This document shows positions 1-8,019 of a stretch of DNA of 64,000 nt, in pieces. Position 1 is the first letter of the stretch. Each line of letters starts with the position of its first letter. The position numbers and the translations under genes were made by a program. The notes beneath the pieces are model-generated. The model worked only from the letters and a program-made list of their open reading frames with translations, did not search any database and was not told where the DNA came from. The stretch is from CAWFKS01 sp963816435 (GTDB lineage: Bacteria; Pseudomonadota; Alphaproteobacteria; Rhizobiales; Rhizobiaceae). Where the stretch lies: assembly GCA_963816435.1 (NCBI GenBank), contig CAWFKS010000006.1, forward strand, positions 220,887 to 284,886. Reading direction: 5' to 3'.

Positions 1-1019
1 GCCTGTTCCTTGGGTGCGGCGTAGGCGATCACCGGGGCGGCCTTGACCGGACGCAGATCCGGCGTCGGCGCGTCCTTCTTCGGCAGGGCGATCGCCGCGA
101 CAAGCCCCTTGGTTACCGGCACCTGCGCGATCAGGTCGCCGTCACCACGGCGGGAAGCCTTGGGCAGATAGGCATTGATGAGCTTGACCATCTGAGCATC
201 GCGGCTGCGCGCGGAGCGCCCGCCCATGACGACGGCAACGATACTCCTGCCATTGTCCTCGACCGACGACACGAGGTTGAAGCCGGAGGCGCGGGTGTAG
301 CCCGTCTTGATGCCGTCCATGCCCTTCACGCGGCCGAGCAGGTGATTGTGATTGCCGTAGCGGCGGTTGCCGTAGGCGAAGACGCGCGTCGAAAAGTAGC
401 CGTAGTACTGCGGGAAATGCTCGCGGAGAGCGATCCCGAGCCGCGCCATGTCGTGCGCGGTCGTGTGCTGCTGGCTGTTGGGCAATCCGTTCGCGTTGCG
501 AAAGACGGTGTTGCTCATGCCAAGGGCACGAGCCTTGGCGGTCATCATGCGGGCGAATGTCGTCTCGGACCCGCCGAGAAACTCGCCAAGCGCGGTCGCG
601 ACATCGTTTGCCGATTTCGTGACCAGGGCCAGAATCGCGTCGTTGACTGCGATGGTCTGGCCCGGCCTCAGCCCGATCTTGGTCGGGGGCTCGGCAGCGC
701 CGTTTCGGGTCATCGGAACGCGCGTCTGCTTGGTGATCTTGCCGCTCTCGAGCGCCTCGAACACCAGGTAGAGCGTCATCATCTTGGTCAGCGACGCGGG
801 GTAGCGCGGTGCATCCGCGCTCAACTCGTAGAGCGTCCGCCCGGTCTTGGCGTCGATCACGATGCCGGCATATTTCGAATTTGCCGAGGCCTGCGGCGTT
901 CCTGTGAACAGGACGGCCGCCGAGATAAAGGCGGTCGCGAGGAGAAGTGGAAGTCTGCTTATTGCGTTTACGGATCGCGCACGACCCCATGCCAATGTCT
1001 GACGCACGGCCACACCCAT
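1..1019 (-). CDS. D-alanyl-D-alanine carboxypeptidase (PBP5/DacA family), 3' end outside window
   Basis: Serine peptidase family S11, which trims the terminal D-Ala from peptidoglycan pentapeptides in the periplasm. The frame is open from the ATG at 1019 to the left edge (about 339 codons), so the C-terminus is missing. Residues 20-47 form a hydrophobic signal segment ending near TPQASANS. The three penicillin-binding motifs are present: SLTK (residues 76-79), SAN (136-138) and KTG followed by YT near residue 240. The last visible residues are Pro/Ala/Lys-rich, as in the tail that follows the catalytic domain in many alphaproteobacterial homologues. Divergent from the phasin gene. A second, different S11 enzyme lies at 25433-26599, so this is one of at least two. 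Family assignment is firm; the exact paralogue is not. Confidence 0.9.
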   Translation of the reverse strand, partial: MGVAVRQTLAWGRARSVNAISRLPLLLATAFISAAVLFTGTPQASANSKYAGIVIDAKTGRTLYELSADAPRYPASLTKMMTLYLVFEALESGKITKQTRVPMTRNGAAEPPTKIGLRPGQTIAVNDAILALVTKSANDVATALGEFLGGSETTFARMMTAKARALGMSNTVFRNANGLPNSQQHTTAHDMARLGIALREHFPQYYGYFSTRVFAYGNRRYGNHNHLLGRVKGMDGIKTGYTRASGFNLVSSVEDNGRSIVAVVMGGRSARSRDAQMVKLINAYLPKASRRGDGDLIAQVPVTKGLVAAIALPKKDAPTPDLRPVKAAPVIAYAAPKEQ

Positions 1020-1181
1020 TTACTCTGGACTTGCTGTCTGCCGGCAACCGTCCTTGCCAGCTTTTGAAGGAGCCTAGGGGTGTCAGCGTTACCAATCCGT
1101 TTATGGTAACCGCTTCCTTCACGTTTTTGCCGGTGTTCGACTCCAATTGGAGCGATCTGCCGATTTCCGCAGCGGCAGGTG

Positions 1182-1225
1182 TTGACTTTTTGTGCAGTGC
1201 ACACTAGTTTGTGTGCATCGCAACA
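1182..1225 (+). promoter_or_regulatory. Phasin promoter with two tandem TGCRNYGCA motifs (PhaR-like operator)
   Basis: A candidate -35 TTGACT (1182-1187) lies 17 bp before a weak -10 TAGTTT (1205-1210). Two copies of TGC-A-N-Y-GCA sit on this promoter: TGCAGTGCA at 1193-1201, between -35 and -10, and TGCATCGCA at 1214-1222, just after -10. Their starts are exactly 21 bp apart, about two helical turns. The first copy is the core of a perfect palindrome, TGTGCA-G-TGCACA (1191-1203). The motif agrees with the TGC/GCA-rich operator I recall for PhaR/AniA, the PHB-responsive repressor of phasin genes. Motifs and spacing are seen directly; the regulator is inferred. Confidence 0.6.
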
Positions 1226-1254
1226 ATCGCACCGGACACGGAAGGACCAACCCG

Positions 1255-1584
1255 ATGATGCAGAGTTTCGAAGACACCGGAAAATTCAGCAAGGAATTCA
1301 TGGACACCGGGCTGAAGAGCTTCGCCGCCGTATCCAAGAACATGCAGACCATGACCGTCGAGGCGACCGAATACGCCAAGAAGGCGTTCGAAAACAGCAG
1401 CGCGACGTTCGAGAAGCTTCTGACTGCCAAGTCTTTCGACAAAGCGCTCGAGATCCAGACCGAATATGCCAAGCAGGCATACGAGGGTATGGTCGCGCAG
1501 TCGACGAAGATGGGCGACCTCTACGCCGAGATGGCCAAGGAAGCCTACAAGCCGTTCGAATCGGTGGTCGCCAAGGCCAAGTAA
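1255..1584 (+). CDS. Phasin family protein (PHB granule-associated)
   Basis: A 109-residue, mostly helical protein of the phasin_2 type. Phasins coat polyhydroxyalkanoate granules and limit their size and coalescence. The sequence is amphipathic with frequent Lys, Glu and Phe, little Cys or Pro, and the FEKLL...FDKALEIQTEYAKQAYE pattern usual for rhizobial phasins. Start ATG 1255 (a second ATG follows at 1258) is chosen because GGAAGGA lies about 8 bases upstream; a start at 1192 would put the promoter operators inside the coding region. A strong terminator follows, so the gene is monocistronic. The TGC/GCA motifs upstream suggest PhaR-type control. Assignment by family resemblance. Confidence 0.85.
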   Translation: MMQSFEDTGKFSKEFMDTGLKSFAAVSKNMQTMTVEATEYAKKAFENSSATFEKLLTAKSFDKALEIQTEYAKQAYEGMVAQSTKMGDLYAEMAKEAYKPFESVVAKAK

Positions 1585-1623
1585 TTCCGGCATTCGACTG
1601 GGCGAACACTGTTCGCCTTCACA

Positions 1624-1655
1624 AGCCCGGCCGCGCCTTCGCGGCCGGGCTTTTT
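1624..1655 (+). terminator. Rho-independent terminator of the phasin gene
   Basis: A perfect 12-bp stem, AGCCCGGCCGCG (1624-1635) pairing with CGCGGCCGGGCT (1640-1651) around a CCTT loop, is followed by TTTT. This is the clearest intrinsic terminator in the window. Confidence 0.9.
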
Positions 1656-1718
1656 CGTGCGTCCTTCAAGCGCACCGCGGTGCTGCGCAAAATCCCGGTT
1701 TCCGTTGGGAGAGCCGTA

Positions 1719-1746
1719 TTGTCAGCACAAAAGAAGGGCTTACAAT
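1719..1746 (+). promoter_or_regulatory. Sigma-70-type promoter for clpS-clpA
   Basis: TTGTCA (1719-1724), a 16-bp spacer and TACAAT (1741-1746). It lies after the phasin terminator and about 80 bp before the clpS start, so clpS-clpA appear to be transcribed separately from the phasin gene. Confidence 0.6.
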
Positions 1747-1827
1747 CCGCCAATCGAGACCTACATGTCGTGGTCTGGACCAGACGCGACGAACTGGAAG
1801 GAAGCATTGAATTCTTGTGGGGCGGCC

Positions 1828-2178
1828 ATGACGGATATCGTGGCGAGGATGCAGCAGGGCAACGAGGACGGCAGCGGAAATGGCCGCGGCACGGCGGTGA
1901 TTACCCGCACGAGAACGAAGACCAAGAAGCCCAGCCTCTACCGCGTTCTCATTCTCAACGACGACTACACCCCGATGGAGTTCGTGGTCCACGTGCTCGA
2001 GCGGTTCTTCCAGAAGGATCGCGAGGCCGCGACCCGCATAATGCTGCACGTTCACAATCACGGAGTGGGCGAATGCGGGGTCTATACATTCGAGGTGGCC
2101 GAGACCAAAGTGTCCCAGGTCATGGATTTTGCCCGTCAGCATCAGCACCCGCTGCAATGCGTGATGGAGAAGAAGTGA
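1828..2178 (+). CDS. clpS: ATP-dependent Clp protease adaptor ClpS
   Basis: Adaptor of 116 residues that binds ClpA and delivers N-degron substrates to ClpAP. A variable Gly/Asn-rich N-terminal arm is followed by the conserved core from about residue 40: YRVLILNDDYTPMEFV (the NDD that contacts the substrate N-terminus), the helix with FFQKDREAATRIML, HGVGECGVYTFEVAETK and a final HPLQCVMEKK. ATG 1828 fits the usual length; longer starts add unrelated sequence, and ATG 1846 is an alternative. clpA begins 8 bp downstream. Confidence 0.95.
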   Translation: MTDIVARMQQGNEDGSGNGRGTAVITRTRTKTKKPSLYRVLILNDDYTPMEFVVHVLERFFQKDREAATRIMLHVHNHGVGECGVYTFEVAETKVSQVMDFARQHQHPLQCVMEKK

Positions 2179-2186
2179 GGTTCTGA

Positions 2187-4643
2187 ATGCCGGCTTTCTC
2201 CCAAGGCCTGGAACGTGCGCTGCACCAGGCGCTCACCTTCGCCAATGAACGTCATCATGAATACGCAACTCTCGAGCACCTGCTGCTGGCCCTCATCGAC
2301 GATTCCGACGCGGCCGCGGTCATGCGCGCGTGCAATGTAGACCTGGACGAGCTGAAGCAGACCGTCCTCCACTACATCGACAGCGAACTCGACAACCTCG
2401 TCACCGGCTACGACGAGGATTCCAAGCCGACAGCCGGTTTCCAGCGCGTGATCCAGCGCGCGGTCATCCACGTGCAGTCCTCCGGCCGTGAGGAAGTTTC
2501 GGGCGCCAACGTGCTGGTCGCGATTTTCGCCGAGCGCGAAAGCCATGCCGCCTTCTTCCTGCAGGAGCAGCAGATGACCCGCTACGACGCGGTCAACTAC
2601 ATCTCCCACGGCATCGCAAAGCGTCCGGGCGCCTCGGAGGCTCGCTCGCCGCGCGGCGTCGAGGAAGAGCAGCCGGGGCAGGGTGGCGCCGAGAACGAGG
2701 AGGGCGGCAAGAAGAAGCAGCAGGACGCGCTTACTGCCTACTGCGTCAACCTCAACCAGAAGGCTCGTGCCGGCCGCATCGATCCGCTGATCGGTCGCGA
2801 ATCGGAAATCAACCGGACGATCCAGGTGCTTTGCCGCCGTTCCAAGAACAATCCGCTCTATGTGGGAGATCCAGGCGTCGGCAAGACGGCGATCGCTGAA
2901 GGGCTCGCCAAGCGGATCGTCGAGGGCGATGTGCCCGACGTGCTCGAGGACGCGACGATCTTCGCGCTCGACATGGGCACGCTGCTTGCGGGCACGCGCT
3001 ACCGCGGCGATTTCGAGGAACGACTGAAGCAGGTCGTGAAGGAGCTCGAGGAGTTTCCGGGTGCGGTCCTGTTCATCGATGAGATCCATACGGTGATCGG
3101 CGCCGGCGCGACCTCGGGCGGCGCGATGGATGCATCGAACCTTCTGAAGCCGGCGCTGTCGTCGGGGACGATCCGCTGCATCGGCTCGACCACCTACAAG
3201 GAATTCCGGCAGTTCTTCGAGAAGGACCGCGCTCTGGTGCGGCGCTTCCAGAAGATCGACGTCAACGAGCCGACGGTCGAGGATGCGATCGCCATCATGA
3301 AGGGGCTCAAGCCCTATTTCGAGGACTTCCACCGCGTCCGCTACACCAACGACGCCATCAAGGCGGCGGTCGAGCTGTCGTCCCGCTATATCAATGACCG
3401 CAAGCTGCCGGACAAGGCGATCGACGTTGTCGACGAGACCGGCGCCTCGCAGATGCTGCTGCCCGAGTCCCGCCGCAAGAAGACGATCGGCGTCAAGGAA
3501 ATCGAGGCGACCATCGCCACGATGGCCCGCATTCCGCCGAAGACCGTCTCGGCCGACGACGAGAAGGTGCTGGCCGGCCTCGAGACCGAACTCAAGCGCG
3601 TCGTCTACGGGCAGGATACGGCGATCGAAGCACTTTCTTCCTCGATCAAGCTCGCCCGTGCGGGTTTGCGCGAGCCGGAGAAGCCGATCGGCTCCTACCT
3701 GTTCTCAGGGCCGACCGGTGTCGGCAAGACCGAGGTCGCAAAGCAGCTCGCAGCGTCGCTGGGTGTCGAACTGTTGCGCTTCGACATGTCGGAATACATG
3801 GAGCGCCATACCGTTTCGCGGCTGATCGGTGCGCCTCCCGGATATGTCGGCTTCGACCAGGGTGGCCTGCTGACCGACGGCGTCGACCAGCATCCACACT
3901 GCGTGCTTCTGCTCGACGAGATCGAGAAGGCACACCCGGACCTGTTCAACATCCTTCTGCAGGTCATGGATCATGGCAAGCTGACGGACCACAACGGAAA
4001 GCAGATCGACTTCCGCAACGTCGTGCTGATCATGACCACGAACGCGGGTGCTGCCGACATGGCGAAGGCGGCGATCGGCTTCGGTTCCTCCAAGCGCGAG
4101 GGCGACGACATGGAGGCGATCAACCGGATGTTCACGCCGGAGTTCCGCAACCGTCTCGATGCCATCATTCCGTTCGGTTCGCTGCCGGTTCCGGTGATCC
4201 ACCAGGTCGTCCAGAAGTTCGTCATGCAGCTCGAGGCGCAACTCGCTGAACGTCGCGTGACCTTCGACCTGTCCGATGAGGCGATCGCCTGGCTGGCCGA
4301 CAAGGGCTATGACGAGCGCATGGGCGCGCGGCCGCTCGGCCGGGTGATCCAGGAGCACATCAAGAAGCCGCTGGCCGAAGAGGTACTGTTCGGGAAGCTG
4401 CGCAAGGGCGGAACGGTGCGCGTCACCGTCGAGACCAAGGATACCGGCAAAACCGGCCTGCATCTCGAGGCGATTGCCGACGAAGTGCCGGTCAAGCCGA
4501 AGAAGGAGACGCCGGAACGCGCTACGCCGCGCCGAAAGTCGACGCGCAAGACGACTGCGAAGAAGGCGTCTTCATCGAAGCCGAAGTCGGGTGGCGAGAC
4601 GCAGAAGCGCAGCATCGTTCCGCAGCTTCCGCGCAAGTCCTGA
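2187..4643 (+). CDS. clpA: ATP-dependent Clp protease ATP-binding subunit ClpA
   Basis: AAA+ unfoldase of the ClpAP protease, 818 residues. Order: Clp-N double repeat (about 1-150), an acidic/basic linker rich in Glu, Gly and Lys (about 155-180), first AAA+ module with Walker A GDPGVGKT (about 227-234) and Walker B LFIDEIHT, second AAA+ module with Walker A GPTGVGKT (about 508-515), Walker B LLLDEIEK and the GARPLGR sensor-2 region. The last 60 or so residues form a Lys/Thr/Ser/Arg-rich tail not found in E. coli ClpA (758 residues). No ClpB/C middle coiled coil is present, which with the adjacent clpS confirms ClpA. Co-transcribed with clpS. Confidence 0.97.
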   Translation: MPAFSQGLERALHQALTFANERHHEYATLEHLLLALIDDSDAAAVMRACNVDLDELKQTVLHYIDSELDNLVTGYDEDSKPTAGFQRVIQRAVIHVQSSGREEVSGANVLVAIFAERESHAAFFLQEQQMTRYDAVNYISHGIAKRPGASEARSPRGVEEEQPGQGGAENEEGGKKKQQDALTAYCVNLNQKARAGRIDPLIGRESEINRTIQVLCRRSKNNPLYVGDPGVGKTAIAEGLAKRIVEGDVPDVLEDATIFALDMGTLLAGTRYRGDFEERLKQVVKELEEFPGAVLFIDEIHTVIGAGATSGGAMDASNLLKPALSSGTIRCIGSTTYKEFRQFFEKDRALVRRFQKIDVNEPTVEDAIAIMKGLKPYFEDFHRVRYTNDAIKAAVELSSRYINDRKLPDKAIDVVDETGASQMLLPESRRKKTIGVKEIEATIATMARIPPKTVSADDEKVLAGLETELKRVVYGQDTAIEALSSSIKLARAGLREPEKPIGSYLFSGPTGVGKTEVAKQLAASLGVELLRFDMSEYMERHTVSRLIGAPPGYVGFDQGGLLTDGVDQHPHCVLLLDEIEKAHPDLFNILLQVMDHGKLTDHNGKQIDFRNVVLIMTTNAGAADMAKAAIGFGSSKREGDDMEAINRMFTPEFRNRLDAIIPFGSLPVPVIHQVVQKFVMQLEAQLAERRVTFDLSDEAIAWLADKGYDERMGARPLGRVIQEHIKKPLAEEVLFGKLRKGGTVRVTVETKDTGKTGLHLEAIADEVPVKPKKETPERATPRRKSTRKTTAKKASSSKPKSGGETQKRSIVPQLPRKS

Positions 4644-4667
4644 GCGGATCGACGAGCCTGAAACTGG

Positions 4668-4703
4668 CGGGCGTGCACCCGAGAAGGTGCGCGCCCGTTT
4701 TGT
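4668..4703 (+). terminator. Terminator after clpA
   Basis: A 12-bp stem CGGGCGTGCACC / GGTGCGCGCCCG (4668-4679 with 4686-4697, one G-T pair) is followed by TTTTGTTG. It separates clpA from azlC. Confidence 0.75.
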
Positions 4704-4779
4704 TGTCGTCTCACCCGAAGGCCCACGACCAATCGTGGTGCTCGCACGTTGCGGCGGCGCGTGCTAGCAGCGATCACCA

Positions 4780-5541
4780 ATGATCAACTCTCAAGGCAAC
4801 GCCGCCGCACTCGCTGACGACCAGCCGGCCCACGGCGGTCACTTTCGCTGGTATCTAAGGGGCGTGCGGGCGGCCATCTCGTTGCCTGCCCTCATTCTCG
4901 CTTCGAGCTTCGTCGGCTTCGCCGCGCTGGCAATCCAGGCGGGGCTGACGGTCACGCAGACCGTGTTCATGACTGCTGTCATGTGGGCGCTGCCCGCCAA
5001 GGTCGTCATGGTCGGTGCCGTGATTGCCGGCAATTCGATGCCGGCAACTGCCTTCGCGGTTGCGCTCTCGTCGGTTCGGCTGACACCCATGGTCGTGGCG
5101 CTGGTGCCCGAGCTGCGCGGGCCGCGCACCCGCGAATGGGTGCTCTACGTGCTTTCGCACTTCGTTGCCGTCACCTCATGGGTAATCGCGATGGAGCGTA
5201 TCCGCGAGGTCCCCCGCGACATGCGCACTGCATGGTATTGCGGTGTCGGATCCACGCTCGTTGGCCTGAACATGGGCGTGGTGACGACGGTCTACCTGCT
5301 GGCTGCGGGCTTGCCGCGAACCGTCTCGGCGGCGCTTCTGCTGCTCACGCCGCTCTACTTCCTGACCTCGCTGTGGGGGTCGGCCCGTGAGCGCGCCAGC
5401 CACGTCGCGATGATCCTCGGCCTCTTGCTCGGACCGATCCTGCACGTGCTAGCTCCCGATTTCAGCCTGCTTGCCACTGGCGTCACGGGCGGGGTAGCGG
5501 CTTGGCTCTGGCATGTCTGGCAGCGCCGGAGGGCACGATGA
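4780..5541 (+). CDS. azlC: AzlC family branched-chain amino acid exporter, large subunit
   Basis: Polytopic inner-membrane protein of 253 residues, homologous to the large subunit of the AzlCD/YgaZH (BrnFE) exporters of branched-chain amino acids and analogues. About seven hydrophobic segments are visible, with the family signature LPAKVVMVGAVIAG and an internal ALSSVRLTPM...LVPELRGPRT region. The stop overlaps the start of azlD by ATGA (5538-5541), which implies coupled translation of the two subunits. The substrate is inferred from family only. Confidence 0.85.
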   Translation: MINSQGNAAALADDQPAHGGHFRWYLRGVRAAISLPALILASSFVGFAALAIQAGLTVTQTVFMTAVMWALPAKVVMVGAVIAGNSMPATAFAVALSSVRLTPMVVALVPELRGPRTREWVLYVLSHFVAVTSWVIAMERIREVPRDMRTAWYCGVGSTLVGLNMGVVTTVYLLAAGLPRTVSAALLLLTPLYFLTSLWGSARERASHVAMILGLLLGPILHVLAPDFSLLATGVTGGVAAWLWHVWQRRRAR

Positions 5542-5885
5542 GCTTCGGCGCTTTCGATGCCTGGTGGTGGCCGTTCCTCTTCATCCTCGCAGCCGGCTGG
5601 CTGCCCACCGACTGCTGGCGGGCGCTCGGCGTCTTCCTGGGAGGGCGACTGTCGGAGGATGCGGAGATATTGGTGCTGGTGCGGTCGATGGCGACGGCGC
5701 TGGTGGCGGCGGTGATTTCCAGCCTGATCGTTTTCCCCGCTGGTCCACTGGCAGACACCTCGCTGGCGCTGCGCATCGGCGCGTCAGTCGCGGGCTTCGT
5801 CGCCTATCTTGCGGCCCGCAAGCGGGTAATCGTCGGCATTCTGGCGGGCGAGGCGGTGCTGATGGCGGGAATGCTGCTGGCCTGA
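5538..5885 (+). CDS. azlD: AzlD family protein, small subunit of the exporter
   Basis: Small membrane protein of 115 residues with four hydrophobic segments (FLFILAAGWLPT near residue 10, an ALVAAVISSLIVFPAG segment, GASVAGFVAYLAARK, and the C-terminal GEAVLMAGMLLA). It is the obligate partner of AzlC. ATG 5538 overlaps the azlC stop and has GGAGGG just upstream; a longer start at 5502 lacks this. Convergent with the HIT gene, 5 bp away. Confidence 0.85.
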   Translation: MSFGAFDAWWWPFLFILAAGWLPTDCWRALGVFLGGRLSEDAEILVLVRSMATALVAAVISSLIVFPAGPLADTSLALRIGASVAGFVAYLAARKRVIVGILAGEAVLMAGMLLA

Positions 5886-5890
5886 GCGGG

Positions 5891-6328
5891 TCAGCCGAGT
5901 TCCTCGATCGCCGCGCGCAGCTTCTCGGCATTGGCAACCAGCGAAGCCTGCTCGGCCATCTGCCCCGAATGCGGCTTCAGCGCGACGCCCTCGAAACGCG
6001 GAATGACGTGGACGTGCAGGTGGAAGACCACCTGGCCCCCGGCAGGTTCGTTGAATTGCTGGATCGTGGTTCCGTCCGCCGCAAACGCCTTTTTCCCGGC
6101 CTTCGCGACCTTCTGGACGGTTCGCATTACGGCCGCGAGACTATCGGGGTCGGCGTCGAAGATGTTGCGCGAGGGCGCCTTGGGGATGACCAGCGCATGG
6201 CCGTCGCCGCGCGGCATGATATCCATGAACGCCAGCGTCTGGTTGTCCTCGTACACCTTGTGAGCCGGCAGTTCGCCGCGCAGGATCTTGGCGAAGATGT
6301 TGTCGGGGTCATAAGGCGTTTGGCTCAT
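5891..6328 (-). CDS. HIT family (histidine triad) protein
   Basis: Nucleotide-binding hydrolase of the HINT branch, 145 residues. These enzymes hydrolyse AMP-lysine or adenosine phosphoramidates. It starts NIFAKILRGELPAHKVYED, typical of bacterial HinT-like proteins. The catalytic histidine triad HLHVH lies at residues 103-107, preceded by QQFNEPAGGQVVF. An ATG at 6328 gives the normal length. The physiological substrate is not known for most members. Confidence 0.9.
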   Translation of the reverse strand: MSQTPYDPDNIFAKILRGELPAHKVYEDNQTLAFMDIMPRGDGHALVIPKAPSRNIFDADPDSLAAVMRTVQKVAKAGKKAFAADGTTIQQFNEPAGGQVVFHLHVHVIPRFEGVALKPHSGQMAEQASLVANAEKLRAAIEELG

Positions 6329-6421
6329 TGTGTCCTCGCGAGATGGTCGATTGCCCGCGCATGTTTCGGCGCTAGGCTGCCGGGCGTCAACAGTGCTCGG
6401 CTACCTATTCGGGAATGCGCA

Positions 6422-6751
6422 ATGAACTACGTCTACCTTGCCGCTGCGATCCTGTTCGAGGTGTTGGCGACCACTGCGCTTGCGCAGTCGAACGGCTTGA
6501 CGCGCCTGTGGCCGTCGCTGATCACGGCCGGCGGTTATGCACTGGCCTTTTTCTTCCTGTCGCTGCCGTTGAAAACCATGCCGGTCGGAATCGTCTACGC
6601 AATATGGTCGGGCGCTGGGATTATCGCCATTACGGCGATCGGCTGGCTGTGGCTGCGCCAGACGCTGGATGCGCCTGCGATCGTGGGGATGGTATTGATC
6701 GTCGCCGGCGTCCTCGTCATCAACCTGTTTTCGCGAACCGTGGCTCACTGA
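6422..6751 (+). CDS. Small multidrug resistance (SMR) transporter, EmrE-like
   Basis: Four-helix proton-coupled efflux protein of 109 residues. It aligns along its whole length with E. coli EmrE: YLAAAILFEV with the essential membrane Glu at residue 13, LTRLWPS, GIVYAIWSGAG, the DAPAIVGMVLIVAGVLVINL segment and a final His. These features point to the Qac/EmrE (lipophilic cation exporter) branch rather than the guanidinium exporter Gdx. ATG 6422 starts the protein at the first helix. It is a single gene, so it is expected to act as a homodimer. Confidence 0.9.
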   Translation: MNYVYLAAAILFEVLATTALAQSNGLTRLWPSLITAGGYALAFFFLSLPLKTMPVGIVYAIWSGAGIIAITAIGWLWLRQTLDAPAIVGMVLIVAGVLVINLFSRTVAH

Positions 6752-6767
6752 CGAGGGCTTGGCGGTC

Positions 6768-7973
6768 TCACCCCTTCCTGAAGGGGCCTCGCTCGGAGAG
6801 ATACTCACCGATCTCGGCGACGTCGCGCCGCTCCTGCTCCAGATAGTCCGCCACCGCGTCCCTGAGACCCGGGTGCGCTATATAGTGCGCCGAGTGCGTG
6901 GTGACCGGCATGTAGCCGCGCGCCAGCTTGTGCTCGCCTTGCGCGCCGGCCTCGACGGTCTTCAGCCCGCGCGCGATCGCGAAATCGATTGCCTGGTGAT
7001 AGCAGACCTCGAAGTGCAGGAACGGGTGATCCTCGAGACAACCCCAGTTGCGGCCGTAGAGCGTGTCGCCGCCGATGAAGTTGATGGCGCCGGCAATGTA
7101 GCGGCCGCTTCTCTTTGCCATCACCAGCAGCACGTCCTCGCCCATACGCTCGCCGATCAGCGAGAAGAATTTGCGATTGAGATAGGGCCGGCCCCATTTG
7201 CGGCTGCCCGTATCCATGTAGAAGGCGAAAAAATCATCCCACACCGTCTCGGTAAGATCGGAGCCGGTCAGCCATTCGATGGTTATGCCGTTCTCGACGG
7301 CGCTGCGGCGCTCCTTCTTCAGGGCTTTCCGCTTGCGCGAGGCAAGCGTGCCAAGAAAATCGTCGTAGGCGCCGAAGCCTTCGTTGTGGAAATGAAACTG
7401 CTGGTCGGTGCGGTGCAGGAAGCCGCGCGCTTCGAGCGCCTCCGCCTCGGCCTGTCGGGCAAATGTCACGTGCGCCGACGACACGCCGAGGCGATCGGTC
7501 AGAGTCTTCAATCCCTCGGCGAGCGCGATCCGCACTGTTTCCACGTCTGTGCCGTGTCGCGCCAGCAGGCGGGGACCCGTAGCGGGCGTGAAGGGCACCG
7601 CTACCTGGAGTTTGGGATAGTATCGACCCCCGGCGCGCTCGTAGGCATTCGCCCAACCGTAGTCGAAAACGTATTCACCCTGGCTGTGGGATTTCAGGTA
7701 GCAGGCCGCCGCACCGAGCAAAGACCCGTCTTCTGATTCCAGCCGCAGGTGCTGCGGCTGCCAGCCGGTGTTCGCCGTCGCGCAGCCGCTGTCTTCCACT
7801 GCGGAGAGGAAGGCGTACGACAGGAACGGATTATAGGGAAGACTGCCGTTCTCGCGCTGCGTGCCGGACAAGGTCGACCACTCGGCGGCGGTAAAGTGCT
7901 CCATCCCGGGCACGACGCGTATGGCGATTTCGCCTGTCGCGTCGACGTTGTTCCGGTCGCCCCTGCTGTTCAT
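6768..7973 (-). CDS. GNAT-fold acyltransferase of the DUF482 (peptidogalycan) family
   Basis: Protein of 401 residues of the DUF482/PF04339 family, which carries FemAB-like tandem GNAT folds. Recognisable blocks are YNPFLSYAFLSAVEDSGC, GEYVFDYGWANAYERAGGRYYPKLQ, RRTDQQ-like HRTDQQFHFHNEGF, LASRKRKALKKER, GRNWGCLEDHPFLHFEVCYHQ and EAGAQGEHKLARGY. Function is unproven; transfer of an aminoacyl or acyl group is the general idea. It is the last gene of a minus-strand group with GDPD (46 bp upstream) and the RidA-like gene. Confidence 0.85.
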   Translation of the reverse strand: MNSRGDRNNVDATGEIAIRVVPGMEHFTAAEWSTLSGTQRENGSLPYNPFLSYAFLSAVEDSGCATANTGWQPQHLRLESEDGSLLGAAACYLKSHSQGEYVFDYGWANAYERAGGRYYPKLQVAVPFTPATGPRLLARHGTDVETVRIALAEGLKTLTDRLGVSSAHVTFARQAEAEALEARGFLHRTDQQFHFHNEGFGAYDDFLGTLASRKRKALKKERRSAVENGITIEWLTGSDLTETVWDDFFAFYMDTGSRKWGRPYLNRKFFSLIGERMGEDVLLVMAKRSGRYIAGAINFIGGDTLYGRNWGCLEDHPFLHFEVCYHQAIDFAIARGLKTVEAGAQGEHKLARGYMPVTTHSAHYIAHPGLRDAVADYLEQERRDVAEIGEYLSERGPFRKG

Positions 7974-8019
7974 GTCCTAAGACTTACGGCGCAAATTGTG
8001 CATTGCAAGATCGCGCGGA

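Noticed and set aside
142..1146. A 334-codon minus-strand open frame at the left edge
   Set aside because: It is a shifted frame of the D,D-carboxypeptidase; the true frame shows SLTK, SAN and KTG and runs off the edge.
5513..6751. Apparent 412-codon protein ending in the SMR transporter
   Set aside because: Only the last 109 codons are conserved; the rest is a shadow of azlD and antisense of the HIT gene.
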